From: Chlorohelix sp037138995
GTDB taxonomy: Bacteria; Chloroflexota; Chloroflexia; Chloroheliales; Chloroheliaceae
Reading direction: 5' to 3'
NCBI RefSeq assembly: GCF_037138995.1
Contig: NZ_JBAXHI010000006.1
Span: 1-64,000, forward strand
Length of the DNA stretch: 64,000 nucleotides
The notes under the pieces were generated by a model that saw only the letters and a program-made list of their open reading frames with translations, searched no databases and was not told the origin of the DNA. A program made the translations under genes and the position numbers. Shown here in pieces: positions 54,645 through 63,182 of the stretch. The first letter of the stretch is position 1. Each line of letters opens with the position of its first letter.

Positions 54645-54850
54645 TGCGCCGGACTCCCTTCTGCCCGGTCGCGGAAATACGCGGTGGAGGTAGGCTTCTC
54701 CAGCATAGCGGCGTTGGTACGGCGTTGGTTAAAGCGCATTGGTACAGGCATCCCCTCGCGTATAATGAGCGTGGCTTGTTTGCGGCTAATAGTGTAAGTT
54801 TAATAAACATAGCTATTATAACAAATTGCTTTTGGCAAAGGAAATGTACT

Positions 54851-55101
54851 GCAAACCGAATTAGGGCTGTTGCAAGAAAGGAATTGTCCTCTATAAAACG
54901 GTTCTCAAAGGGGTTTGGGCAAGGGTGCGAGGTGATTTTGTAGGGGCGCATCGCGATGCTTGGGAGGCACAAATCTCATGGGGTTGAGGCAACGGACGAA
55001 AGGCGACTCCAGCGTCGCCCCTACAAAAACGATTTTCTTGGTGGTTTGAAGAACCGTTGAAAATATAAATACTGACTTTGCAAAAGCCCTGCAAACCGAA
55101 T
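54851..55101. mobile_element. Miniature inverted-repeat element with target duplication
   Basis: The 229-bp element (54862-55090) has imperfect ends (AGGGCTGTTGCAAGA on the left, TTGCAAAAGCCCT on the right) and is flanked by an exact 11-bp direct repeat, GCAAACCGAAT (54851-54861 and 55091-55101), as expected of a target duplication. It matches the element at 50639 along most of its length. It has no coding capacity. It fills much of the 612-bp gap (54645-55256), whose remainder holds only the SUMF1-gene leader and a hairpin. Confidence 0.78.
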
Positions 55102-55146
55102 GTGGTTTTGTACCAACAAAGGGGGATTTTAATAGGGAAGAATGGC

Positions 55147-55170
55147 GGCAAGGAGTTTAAACCCCTTGCC
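55147..55170 (-). terminator. Hairpin downstream of the flotillin gene
   Basis: GGCAAGG and CCTTGCC arms around GAGTTTAAACC, a near-perfect stem 87 bp past the flotillin stop. The T-run (TGTTTTTCTTCTT) lies on the plus-strand side, so direction is uncertain. Confidence 0.5.
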
Positions 55171-55256
55171 TGTTTTTCTTCTTGAATAAAAACGGGGTGA
55201 ATGACCTATCGACAATCACACACTCCTTTATTTTAGATTACTTAGGCACAATAGCG

Positions 55257-56807
55257 TTAATTGGCGTTTTGCTCATCCGGCTTAATTTCCTGTGCAAACG
55301 CCTCCAAATGCGCGGAACCGTTTGAATTGCCATTGCCGTTAAGTGCTTGCTTGATAGCCGGAATCTGTTCCATTAAGTCTGAAATCTTCATCCCGGTAAG
55401 TGATTCAAACAAAGCCGGCACTTGCGCCATCATCTTAGTAACGTCGCCTGTTATCTGGTTTGCGCCCATACCGCCGCGTCCGTTGCCCTCTCCGGTGCTG
55501 ACAATCGTTATCTTGTCCACCTTAGAAAGCGGTTCGCTCATTGCCCGCGCCAGTTCAGGGATACCGCTCAACAATTTATCGAGAATTGCCGCCTGATTGT
55601 ACTCATGATACGCAGCAGCTTTGAGATTCATCGCTCCGGCTTCGGACTCGCCCTTCGCCTTGATAACGATGGACTCTGCCAAACCTTGTTGCCGAATCGC
55701 TTCCGCCTGACCTTTACCACGCAACACCACTACATCGGCATCAGCCTGACCTTGCAAACGTACTGCTTCTGCCTGTCCGGTGGCTTCCAGAACCTTGCGA
55801 TTGCGTTCTGCCTCCGCCATAGTTTCAATTTTTCTTCGCTCGGCATCAGCTTGCTTCAAGATAGTGGCGTTCAACTCCATTTCGCGCCGGGCAATTTCGG
55901 CTTCCTGTACTTTGGTTTCCTCTTCCTTGCGAACAAGTTCAACCCTTACCTTTGCCTGCATAACCTGTTGTTCCATTATGGCGGACTGAATATCGTAGGC
56001 TTTATCCGCGCTGGCTTTTTGCTGTTGCACCGAACCCATATACTCAGCGCGTTTTAGTTCAAGGTCGCGGGTGGCTTCCGCCTGTTTGGTTTGCGAGGCG
56101 GTTTCGGCAATTACCCGATCTTGGTCAGCTTCCGCACGGGCAATGCTGGCTTCTCGCAAGGTCTGCGCTCGTTTAATGGCAGTATCGCGTTCAGCTTCGG
56201 CAGTTGCCACATCCGCATCGCGCTTGATACGCGCAATATCGGGCTTGCCCATATTGGCAATATACTCGTTTTTGTCGCGCACTTCACGAATGGTAAACGA
56301 AATAACCTCAAGCCCCATTTTATGAAGGTCATCGGTGCTATTAGCACGCATGCGTTCCGCTACCATTTCAGGCTCTTTTACAATCTGCTCGACCATCAGT
56401 TGCCCGATAATCCCGCGCAAATGTCCTTCCATCACCAACCGGATTAAACCCTCGCGTTCTCCCGGAGATTTGGTGAGAAATTGCTCGGAGGCGGTACGGA
56501 TACTGACCGGATCATTTTGAACCTTGATTTGCGCTACCGCTTCAACCATTACTGCTACACCCTGACGGGTATAGTATTCCTGTTGGGGCGCAACATCAAA
56601 GCTCATCAATTCAAGCGATAGTTTTTTTGATTCCTGAATAAAGGGCCATACCACGCGCCCTCCCCCTACCGTTACCTGTGTGCCGCCGCCGCCGAATACG
56701 ATTAGGGCTTCATTGGGAGCAACTTTCCGGTAGAGTGAAACGGCGAGAACTAGCAGCAGCAGCACTACCACGCCTGCCGCCGAACCGACTATAACTGGTA
56801 ATTCCAT
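55257..56807 (-). CDS. floT: Flotillin-like SPFH-domain protein
   Basis: 516 residues: an N-terminal membrane helix (about 5-27), an SPFH/band 7 domain (about 30-190) and a long coiled coil (about 190-400) rich in Ala, Glu and Lys with EA-type repeats. It then continues to a Gly/Asn-rich tail. This is the FloT/YuaG structure; flotillins gather lipid and protein assemblies in functional membrane microdomains. The gene follows the NfeD-like gene by 40 bp, the usual pairing. AAAGG precedes the ATG. Confidence 0.92.
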   Translation of the reverse strand: MELPVIVGSAAGVVVLLLLVLAVSLYRKVAPNEALIVFGGGGTQVTVGGGRVVWPFIQESKKLSLELMSFDVAPQQEYYTRQGVAVMVEAVAQIKVQNDPVSIRTASEQFLTKSPGEREGLIRLVMEGHLRGIIGQLMVEQIVKEPEMVAERMRANSTDDLHKMGLEVISFTIREVRDKNEYIANMGKPDIARIKRDADVATAEAERDTAIKRAQTLREASIARAEADQDRVIAETASQTKQAEATRDLELKRAEYMGSVQQQKASADKAYDIQSAIMEQQVMQAKVRVELVRKEEETKVQEAEIARREMELNATILKQADAERRKIETMAEAERNRKVLEATGQAEAVRLQGQADADVVVLRGKGQAEAIRQQGLAESIVIKAKGESEAGAMNLKAAAYHEYNQAAILDKLLSGIPELARAMSEPLSKVDKITIVSTGEGNGRGGMGANQITGDVTKMMAQVPALFESLTGMKISDLMEQIPAIKQALNGNGNSNGSAHLEAFAQEIKPDEQNAN

Positions 56808-56847
56808 ATTTCCTGCCTTTCAGCAATCGAATCCCAACAATTTTAAT

Positions 56848-57546
56848 TTACGCTTTGCTGTTTTCCTGCTCAGGTGCGGGAGTATCTAACGAGATGCCTG
56901 ATTCTTCCCATTTTTTCTGCTCATCTCCCGCCAGCAATTCCTCAAGATTATCTACCAGAGCAACTCCATCTTTGGCGCTGAGAATTACTACCTGCAAATT
57001 ATGGGGGAAATCTTTGTCTTTAACGCTACGTGCGGGAATAGCGCGAGTAGTGCCGAATTTGGTGTAGGTTACTTCACCCAAACCGCCCTTGAAGATTGTT
57101 CCGGTAACTTTGCCGACTGTGCCGGAGAGGTCATAATCTTCCTCGCGCATAACCGGAGTTTGCGCTGGAATCAGCAATTTAACAATAAAGAGGTAAACCA
57201 GAAAATAAGCTACCAGCCCGGTGGCTAATGCGCCCGGTACTGTGAAAATTTTCGGCACGCCAGCTTCGCTCAGGATAAAGCCGCCTGCGCCAAAGCATGT
57301 GAGAAAAGCTACCAGCGCGTTAAAACTAAACCAGCCAAACCCGCCAGCGTTGTTGTTATCATTATGCCCAGTAGCATGGGGAGGGGCTGCATGGTGTCCG
57401 GCGTGAAAATGGGCTGCCCCGGCATCATGCCCCGCTTGTGTAGCATGAACGCCAAAGTGGCTGAAGCCGCCTAGCAAGAACGAAGCAACGGTAAATACCA
57501 ATCCGAAAATGAAACAGCCCAGAAATAAACCGCTTAGCCATTCCAT
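56848..57546 (-). CDS. NfeD/YuaF-like membrane protein, flotillin partner
   Basis: 232 residues from the ATG at 57546 (AGGAG nine bases upstream; the ATG at 57555 abuts that site). A membrane helix (about 5-28) is followed by a loop rich in His (GHDAGAAHFHAGHHAAPPHA, about ten His in 35 residues), two or three more helices, and a C-terminal OB-fold domain (about 140-215; SGTVGKVTGTIF). This is the NfeD/YuaF layout. The His-rich loop is not typical and could bind a transition metal. Operon with floT supports a membrane-microdomain function. Confidence 0.85.
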   Translation of the reverse strand: MEWLSGLFLGCFIFGLVFTVASFLLGGFSHFGVHATQAGHDAGAAHFHAGHHAAPPHATGHNDNNNAGGFGWFSFNALVAFLTCFGAGGFILSEAGVPKIFTVPGALATGLVAYFLVYLFIVKLLIPAQTPVMREEDYDLSGTVGKVTGTIFKGGLGEVTYTKFGTTRAIPARSVKDKDFPHNLQVVILSAKDGVALVDNLEELLAGDEQKKWEESGISLDTPAPEQENSKA

Positions 57547-57628
57547 GTTTGCCATCTCCTGCCGAATTAATCAATTACTCATAATTACTAATATTGAATA
57601 CGATACCGGCGGTTGGAAAGTTGCGATT

Positions 57629-58144
57629 TTAAAGGAGTTTGTAATAAATCACGGTGTCGGTAAAAGTGCCATCTGCTTCAACAATGTATTGGGGAATTAC
57701 TCCGGCGCAAGTGTAGCCTTGTTTTATGTAAAGCTGCTCAGCGGCATCGCCCTTTCTCGTATCGAGAAATAGTAAGCGACATTCCCGCGTCTTTGCCTCC
57801 GCCTCAGAAGCCGTTAGTATGTCACGTCCATAGCCCAAACCGCGATATTTGGTATGAACCATTAGCTTTTGCAATTCGACGCGATGCGAGCCGTTTTGCT
57901 TGGAAATGAATGATAGCTGTGCGCTGGCTACCACTTTTCCATGCGAATAGCCCACCAACAAACTGCGGTAGCCCTTCTCTAGCTCTTTAATTATATCTTG
58001 CCAATACCCGAAAGCGGTTTCATATTGCAACGGACTCCAGAAACCAATCGAAGCCCCGCTATCAACCGAATCCCGTAACAGTTCGATTAGTTCCGGTAGA
58101 ACCTTTAAAGCAGTGGCTATATCAATATTCTCGATTTTATCCAT
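57629..58144 (-). CDS. GNAT-family N-acetyltransferase
   Basis: 171 residues. The acetyl-CoA-binding motif A reads LMVHTKYRGLGYGRDIL (the R/Q-x-x-G-x-G/A pattern), and motif B, ending in LYIKQGY, follows. This is a standard single-domain GNAT; its acceptor is unknown. The ATG is 5 bp after the stop of the MBL-fold gene and has no separate ribosome site, so it is translated by coupling. It is last in the prs operon. Confidence 0.88.
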   Translation of the reverse strand: MDKIENIDIATALKVLPELIELLRDSVDSGASIGFWSPLQYETAFGYWQDIIKELEKGYRSLLVGYSHGKVVASAQLSFISKQNGSHRVELQKLMVHTKYRGLGYGRDILTASEAEAKTRECRLLFLDTRKGDAAEQLYIKQGYTCAGVIPQYIVEADGTFTDTVIYYKLL

Positions 58145-58149
58145 AATGT

Positions 58150-59010
58150 TTAGAACATACTGGCTTGATAATAGTATTGTTCTGTTTCGTAAACGAGACT
58201 CGGCTTGTCACGCAGCGCAATATTGAGCGGAAAACGCGCAATGCCCGCTTCTTCTAGCATTTTTGTGATGGTGGCGGTAGCTTCTTGCGGACTGTTGTTT
58301 TCAGACGACAAATGCGCCAACCACACGGTAGGCTCTAATCCGGTGTTTTCGAGGCAATAGCGCAATATTTCACCGGACTGGCGATTGGATAGATGCCCCT
58401 TATCGCCTGTAACCCTTTTTTTCAAAGTATAGGGGTATTTGCCAGCCCAAAGTTTTTCTTCTTCGTGGTTCGCCTCAAGAATTATCAAGCGACTTTGCAA
58501 CAACGGTTCGTAAATTTGGGGATTAGCACAGCCCAAATCGGTAAGGATTACAGCCTGCACGCCGTCAGCCTTGAAAGTATAACAAACCGTTTCGGCGGCA
58601 TCGTGCGAAACGGGAAAGCTGTTTATTTCAATCGAGCCAATGGTGGTAGCTTTCCCGGTAGGAAACAAGCGGGTGTTGTAATTACGGCTTTCTGGAGGTG
58701 TGGCAGTGGCACGTTGCTGGGATAGCTTTTCTATTTTTGCCCAGCGCACCGCTGCTTCGTCAAGGGTCTTTTTATTGGCGAAAATGGGAATACCCCAACG
58801 GCGCGAAACTTGCCCCGCCCCACTGAGGTGGTCATGGTGGTCATGGGTTAGAAAGATGCCACTTAATTCAGCAATATTTACCCCTTCTAACGCCAGAAAT
58901 TTTTGAAGGGCAGTAGCCGATAAGCCGCAATCTATGAGAAGGCTGTGACCACCCGCCTGAACCAGATAACAATTCCCGCTGCTACCGCTAGAAAGCGACT
59001 TTACCCGCAT
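58150..59010 (-). CDS. MBL-fold metallohydrolase (YycJ/WalJ-like)
   Basis: 286 residues. The N-terminal SLSSGSSGNCYLV and the metal motif LTHDHHDH mark the YycJ/WalJ branch of the metallo-beta-lactamase superfamily, whose members act as 5'-exonucleases or in wall-related processes. Further metal ligands are visible: the His in FPVSHDA, the Asp in ILTDLG and a late His in WLAHLS. Length is usual. It sits between the trans-sulfuration enzyme (36 bp) and a GNAT (5 bp). Confidence 0.9.
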   Translation of the reverse strand: MRVKSLSSGSSGNCYLVQAGGHSLLIDCGLSATALQKFLALEGVNIAELSGIFLTHDHHDHLSGAGQVSRRWGIPIFANKKTLDEAAVRWAKIEKLSQQRATATPPESRNYNTRLFPTGKATTIGSIEINSFPVSHDAAETVCYTFKADGVQAVILTDLGCANPQIYEPLLQSRLIILEANHEEEKLWAGKYPYTLKKRVTGDKGHLSNRQSGEILRYCLENTGLEPTVWLAHLSSENNSPQEATATITKMLEEAGIARFPLNIALRDKPSLVYETEQYYYQASMF

Positions 59011-59046
59011 AATTTTCTTTCTACAAAACTACTCAATAAAACCGAA

Positions 59047-60246
59047 CTAGAGAGCGCTCAACGCCTGTTCAAGGTCGGCTATTATGTCTGCCGGGTCTTC
59101 GATGCCCACCGAGATACGTACTAACCTATCAGTAACGCCTACATCATTGCGTTGTTCGGATGACAGATGGCGGTGGCTGGTCATAGCCGGATAGTTAACC
59201 GTTGTAATTACATCGGCGAGACTGGGAACATAGGGAATATGCTCCAACGCTTTAATGAAACGCTGCACCGCATCTGCGCCGCCCTCCTTGATTTCAAACG
59301 CAAGCATACCGCCAAAGCCTTTGGGCATCTGGCGTTGCGCCAATTCATGGCGGATGTGGCTTTCCAGACCGGGATAATGCACGCGGCTAACCTGTGGTTG
59401 CGCTTCCAGCCATTGCGCGATTATAAGGGCATTACGGCAATGCGCTTCCATTCGTAGGGGTAGGGTCTTGAGGCTACGCACGTTCATCCACGCATCAAAC
59501 GGACTCATGGTAAGCCCGATAAGCTGAGCGCTTTCGATAGCCCTTTTGATAAAATCCTTATTACCGCTCAAAATGCCGCCCATTGCATCGCTATGACCGT
59601 TAGCGTATTTGGTAGTGGCGTGTACAACTACATCCACCCCATATTCGAGAGGACGCACCAGATAGGGTGGGGTAAAAGTGCTATCAACAATTGATACCAA
59701 CTTATTCTCGCGTGCCAGCTTTGCCAGCGCCCCCAAATCGGCAACGCCCACCAACGGATTACCCAGAGTTTCAAAGAAAATAGCTTTGGTATTGGGTTTG
59801 AGCGCGGCTTTAACCGCTTGCTCATCCGACAGGTCTTCAAAGGTTACTTCTATGCCAAAGCGAGACAATTGCTTTAAAAACAGCGACACCGTAACGCCAT
59901 AGATAGATTTTTCCGCAATAATATGGTCGCCCACTTGTGCAGCGGTAATTAATGCAGTGAAAATGGCAGCCATCCCGCTCCCGGTGGCGCGAGAGGCTTC
60001 CGCGCCTTCCATTTGCGCGAAAGCCTTTTCAAAAGCAGATTGATTTGGTCCCGAAGAGCGATAATACACCCAGCCTTTGCTTGGGTCGTGGTAAATGGAG
60101 TTGGCATCTTCTACGTTATCAAAGCCCCACACCGTTGTTTGGTAGAGCGGCATCGCCAAAGGGCGACCAGCCTGAGTGATTTCTAGCTCACCCGCATGCG
60201 CCGCCAGTGTTTGCTGTGAACGCCGTGCGCGTTTCGGTTGCAACAT
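59047..60246 (-). CDS. Trans-sulfuration PLP enzyme (cystathionine gamma-synthase/lyase family)
   Basis: 399 residues in the Cys/Met-metabolism PLP family, which joins or splits sulfur amino acids. The PLP lysine is K213 in HATTKYANGHSD. The substrate-site motif that usually reads YxRxGNPT is here YYRSSGPNQS, an unusual change at the Gly-Asn-Pro turn, so the specificity could be atypical. Cystathionine gamma-synthase, gamma-lyase and methionine gamma-lyase activities cannot be separated by eye. AAAGGA precedes the ATG by seven bases. It is 12 bp downstream of prs and shares its transcript. Confidence 0.9.
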   Translation of the reverse strand: MLQPKRARRSQQTLAAHAGELEITQAGRPLAMPLYQTTVWGFDNVEDANSIYHDPSKGWVYYRSSGPNQSAFEKAFAQMEGAEASRATGSGMAAIFTALITAAQVGDHIIAEKSIYGVTVSLFLKQLSRFGIEVTFEDLSDEQAVKAALKPNTKAIFFETLGNPLVGVADLGALAKLARENKLVSIVDSTFTPPYLVRPLEYGVDVVVHATTKYANGHSDAMGGILSGNKDFIKRAIESAQLIGLTMSPFDAWMNVRSLKTLPLRMEAHCRNALIIAQWLEAQPQVSRVHYPGLESHIRHELAQRQMPKGFGGMLAFEIKEGGADAVQRFIKALEHIPYVPSLADVITTVNYPAMTSHRHLSSEQRNDVGVTDRLVRISVGIEDPADIIADLEQALSAL

Positions 60247-60258
60247 CTAAAATTCCTT

Positions 60259-61218
60259 TCACTGCAACTTAGGAAACATCGCCCCTACCGAGGCTCCTGC
60301 GTGGACGCGCATTATGCCTTCTCCTAGCAACCGGGCAATTGATAGAACCTTTATTTTATCTAATTGCTTGTTCTCCTGAAGCGGGATAGTATCGGTTAAA
60401 ACCAGTTCTTCAATACAGCTATCCTTTAGCCGCTGTATGGCAGGACCACTCAGCACCGCATGCACACACCCGGCATAAACAGCGGTTGCGCCGGCTTTCT
60501 TCACGGTATCGGCAGCCTGAGTAATTGATCCGGCAGTATCAATTTCATCGTCAATCAGAATAGCTTGTTTACCTTCCACCGAACCGATTAGATTCAACAC
60601 CGAAGAACGGTCATCGTTGCCCATCCGACGTTTTTCCACAATTGCCAAAGGAGCATTAATCAATTGGGCAAAGTTTCTAGCGCGTTTGGCGCTACCTAAA
60701 TCGGGCGAAACTACCACAGGGTTGTCTAATCCTTTATCCCTGAAATAGTCTGCCAGAAGGTAAATCGCGGTCAGGTTATCAACCGGAATATTAAAAAAGC
60801 CTTCAATCTGACCGGAATGCAAATCTACGGTCATGAGGCGATGTGCGCCTGCCACCGTTATCATATCGGCAAGCAACCTCGCCGTAATTGGCACACGGGG
60901 TTGGTCTTTTTTGTCGGTGCGACCATAAGCGTAGTAAGGCACAACCGCCGTAATACGCCCGGCGGAAGCGCGTTTGAAGGCATCTATCATGATTAAAAGC
61001 TCCATGACAGAGCGATTCACCGGAGTAGATAACGGTTGTATTAAGTAAATATCGTTACCACGCACGCTCTCTTCAATTTTGCAAAAAATGTTCTCGTTGG
61101 AAAATTCAAAAACCTGAGCACGTCCTTGAGGGATATTTATATACTCGCAAACTGCTTTCGCGAGCGCCGGGTTAGCATTCCCGGAAAACACGCCTACCTC
61201 ATTATAAAGAGAACCCAC
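60259..61218 (-). CDS. prs: Ribose-phosphate pyrophosphokinase
   Basis: 319 residues, making PRPP from ribose-5-phosphate and ATP for nucleotide, His and Trp synthesis. The catalytic flexible-loop KRRMGNDDR and the PRPP-binding DDEIDTAGS are intact; YYAYGRTDKKDQPR and TVDLHSGQIEGFF are also clear. The class I length is usual. The start is GTG with AGGGG nine bases before. First gene of an operon with the trans-sulfuration enzyme, MBL hydrolase and GNAT. Confidence 0.95.
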   Translation of the reverse strand: MGSLYNEVGVFSGNANPALAKAVCEYINIPQGRAQVFEFSNENIFCKIEESVRGNDIYLIQPLSTPVNRSVMELLIMIDAFKRASAGRITAVVPYYAYGRTDKKDQPRVPITARLLADMITVAGAHRLMTVDLHSGQIEGFFNIPVDNLTAIYLLADYFRDKGLDNPVVVSPDLGSAKRARNFAQLINAPLAIVEKRRMGNDDRSSVLNLIGSVEGKQAILIDDEIDTAGSITQAADTVKKAGATAVYAGCVHAVLSGPAIQRLKDSCIEELVLTDTIPLQENKQLDKIKVLSIARLLGEGIMRVHAGASVGAMFPKLQ

Positions 61219-61310
61219 CCTTTAGAACCCCTTCCAATTCACTAAGCTTTTAACCTGCACGCTTAGATAAGTATATCACAAAACCGGAATAGCTCAGGTA
61301 GTCAGAAACC

Positions 61311-61346
61311 AAAAACCCCTTCCGCTAACTATACTAATGGAAGGGG
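61311..61346 (-). terminator. Terminator of the zinc-ribbon protein gene
   Basis: Minus strand: CCCCTTCC/GGAAGGGG stem (61346-61316) followed by TTTTT (61315-61311), 36 bp after the stop codon. Confidence 0.85.
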
Positions 61347-61381
61347 AAATTATTCTATTTTTCTGTTCTATTGTTCAGTAC

Positions 61382-61708
61382 CTAGCGTGAAGCTCCTGCA
61401 CCTGCTGAAGGACGGCTGCGGTCGAAGCAATCACTACAAAAAACCGGGCGATCATACTTAGGTACAAATGGCACAGTGGTTTGCTTACCACAGGAGGCGC
61501 ATGTTACCGGATGGCGGACTCGCTCGGAACGCTCGGACGAATGGGATGAAGCGAAGTTACCAGTTGACCGGCGTGCCTTGCGACAGTCAGTACAACGGCT
61601 AGGTATATTCACTAATCCTTTTTGAGCGTAGAACTCTTGCTCACCGGCAGTCCATGTAAACGAAGCACCGCACTCGCGACACTGTAGGGTCTTATCCTCA
61701 AAACTCAC
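61382..61708 (-). CDS. Small zinc-ribbon protein
   Basis: 108 residues. Two pairs of CxxC motifs form zinc knuckles: LQCRECGASF with SRCTDCRKAR (a zf-trcl-type ribbon), and TCASCGKQT with VFCSDCFDR. The Ser/Arg-rich linker between them is flexible. The start is GTG, with AAGGAGG six bases before. Such proteins are usually nucleic-acid or protein-binding, but nothing more specific can be said. It stands alone with a good terminator. Confidence 0.8.
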   Translation of the reverse strand: MSFEDKTLQCRECGASFTWTAGEQEFYAQKGLVNIPSRCTDCRKARRSTGNFASSHSSERSERVRHPVTCASCGKQTTVPFVPKYDRPVFCSDCFDRSRPSAGAGASR

Positions 61709-61976
61709 CTTGGGCCTCCTTAAGAAGTAGCCGTGAAATCCCTGAAACTGGAGATTGCGATTGTAAAATTTTGTCTAGCCTAGATAAATGTATTTGATAA
61801 CATTTATCATCAAAGAACTTACTCATCTTAGCGGCTAACACTCGTTCCAATTGATAATAGGAGTTGCCGATTAGTATGTATTGGACTAAACTTAGCCATG
61901 AAAGCTGGAACATCCGGTCTTGGGCGGACAGTCGAAAACCATCATTGCCAACTAGAATCCATTGCAGGCTAATCAA
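61698..61976 (-). CDS. Possible small protein upstream of the zinc-ribbon gene
   Basis: An open frame of 92 codons that ends inside the first codons of the zinc-ribbon gene. Residues from the internal ATG (codon 22) look protein-like: an amphipathic stretch LSWLSLVQYILIGNSYYQLE and an Arg/Lys/Gln-rich end. There is no plausible ribosome-binding site, and the outer start would be TTG. I keep it as a weak candidate; it may be an untranslated leader instead. Confidence 0.25.
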   Translation of the reverse strand: MISLQWILVGNDGFRLSAQDRMFQLSWLSLVQYILIGNSYYQLERVLAAKMSKFFDDKCYQIHLSRLDKILQSQSPVSGISRLLLKEAQGEF

Positions 61977-62188
61977 GCAATTTCAAAGTCGCCTGATTCT
62001 CAGGTAATTGAAGCTCCAAACTATAACTGGTTATTTTGTGTGCGAGTTCTAATAATGAGTACAAGGTAAATACTAGCAAAATTTTTTTACAAATGCAATA
62101 CTTTTTTAACACATAGTTAAAATTTATTCACCAAATAAATGTCCTTTCAAAAGACCTTGTGGGATTCTTCCTTTAGACGCTTAGAGGT
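61977..62188. other. Intergenic, no gene seen
   Basis: The upstream half of the 480-bp gap between the zinc-ribbon and response-regulator genes. It is AT-rich, with a T/A run near 62085-62110. I see no structure that I can name. Confidence 0.4.
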
Positions 62189-62890
62189 TTATTCTGGCAG
62201 TGCAGTAAAGCGATAGCCCTTGCTTCGCTCGGTAAAGATAAAGCGCGGATTCTGGGCATCATCCCCCAATTTTTCGCGTAAGTGCCGGATATGAACTTTA
62301 AGGTAGTCCAAAGCATCCTGATACTGCGGTCCCCATATTTTGGTTAATAAGTAATCATGGGAAACCACCCTACCGGGATTGTTGGCGAGCAAATACAACA
62401 AATTGTACTCAATCGAAGTAAGCCGCACCGGATGGTTATCAAGGGTTACATTTTTAGTTACAAAATCAATCTTCAGTCCTTGATATTCCACCATATTTTT
62501 AATAGCGGTGGCTTTGGAACTCATAGTGCGTCTCAATTGCGCCCGGATACGCGCCACCAGTTCAAGCGAACTAAAGGGCTTGATAATATAATCATCTGCG
62601 CCTGCTTCCAACCCGCGCACCTTCTCGATTTCATCATCCCTGACCGTCAGAAAGATAATCGGCACATCGGCATGCTCGCGGCGGATGATATGGCAAGTCT
62701 CCAAACCGCTCAAGCGTGGCATATTAATATCAAGAATTACCAGATCGGGGTTCTCTTTGCGAAATAATTCAACTGCCATTTGCCCATCTTCTGCGCTAAT
62801 TATTTCCCAATCAGGTGAGTTCATCCTAAGCCCAACGGTGATAACTTCTACCACGTCCGGCTCATCATCGGCTATCAAAATTTTTACCAT
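62189..62890 (-). CDS. OmpR/PhoB-family response regulator
   Basis: 233 residues. The receiver domain (about 1-120) has Asp8/Asp9 in ADDEPD, the phosphorylated Asp54 in LVILDINMP, a Thr in FLTVRD and Lys in IIKPFSS. A winged-helix Trans_reg_C domain (about 130-230) ends in ERSKGYRF. It would activate or repress genes once phosphorylated. No histidine kinase is adjacent, so it is an orphan here. The gene just upstream, cytochrome b6, is on the same strand with a 292-bp gap. The ribosome site is weak. Confidence 0.93.
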   Translation of the reverse strand: MVKILIADDEPDVVEVITVGLRMNSPDWEIISAEDGQMAVELFRKENPDLVILDINMPRLSGLETCHIIRREHADVPIIFLTVRDDEIEKVRGLEAGADDYIIKPFSSLELVARIRAQLRRTMSSKATAIKNMVEYQGLKIDFVTKNVTLDNHPVRLTSIEYNLLYLLANNPGRVVSHDYLLTKIWGPQYQDALDYLKVHIRHLREKLGDDAQNPRFIFTERSKGYRFTALPE

Positions 62891-63182
62891 AGCATGTTTT
62901 TCTAGTCTTAATTTTTCAAGATAGCTTTAGTCACGCATTTCTGTAACTGGCACACACTACTATATTTTGCGATTCCTCCAATGCCACAAGTTTAATTGTA
63001 CCCCATTCTGGGTATAGCGGTTGGCATTTTAACAATAGGTTTGTAACCACCTATTCCAGTCTTAGGCTATCACCGCTAACGGTTGCTAATTTTGCAGGAA
63101 TATTTACTAATATGTTCTTGAGCTTTTTCCTGCTCTCGTTTTATTTGCCAGCCATTCGCGGTTTGCGCCCGGGTAGATTACA

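Noticed and set aside
54117..54797. 226-codon plus-strand frame opposite the TPR-SUMF1 gene
   Set aside because: The minus-strand frame has clear TPR repeats here; the plus-strand frame has no family features.
55422..56057. 211-codon plus-strand frame opposite the flotillin gene
   Set aside because: It mirrors the coiled-coil coding sequence; composition alone keeps it open.
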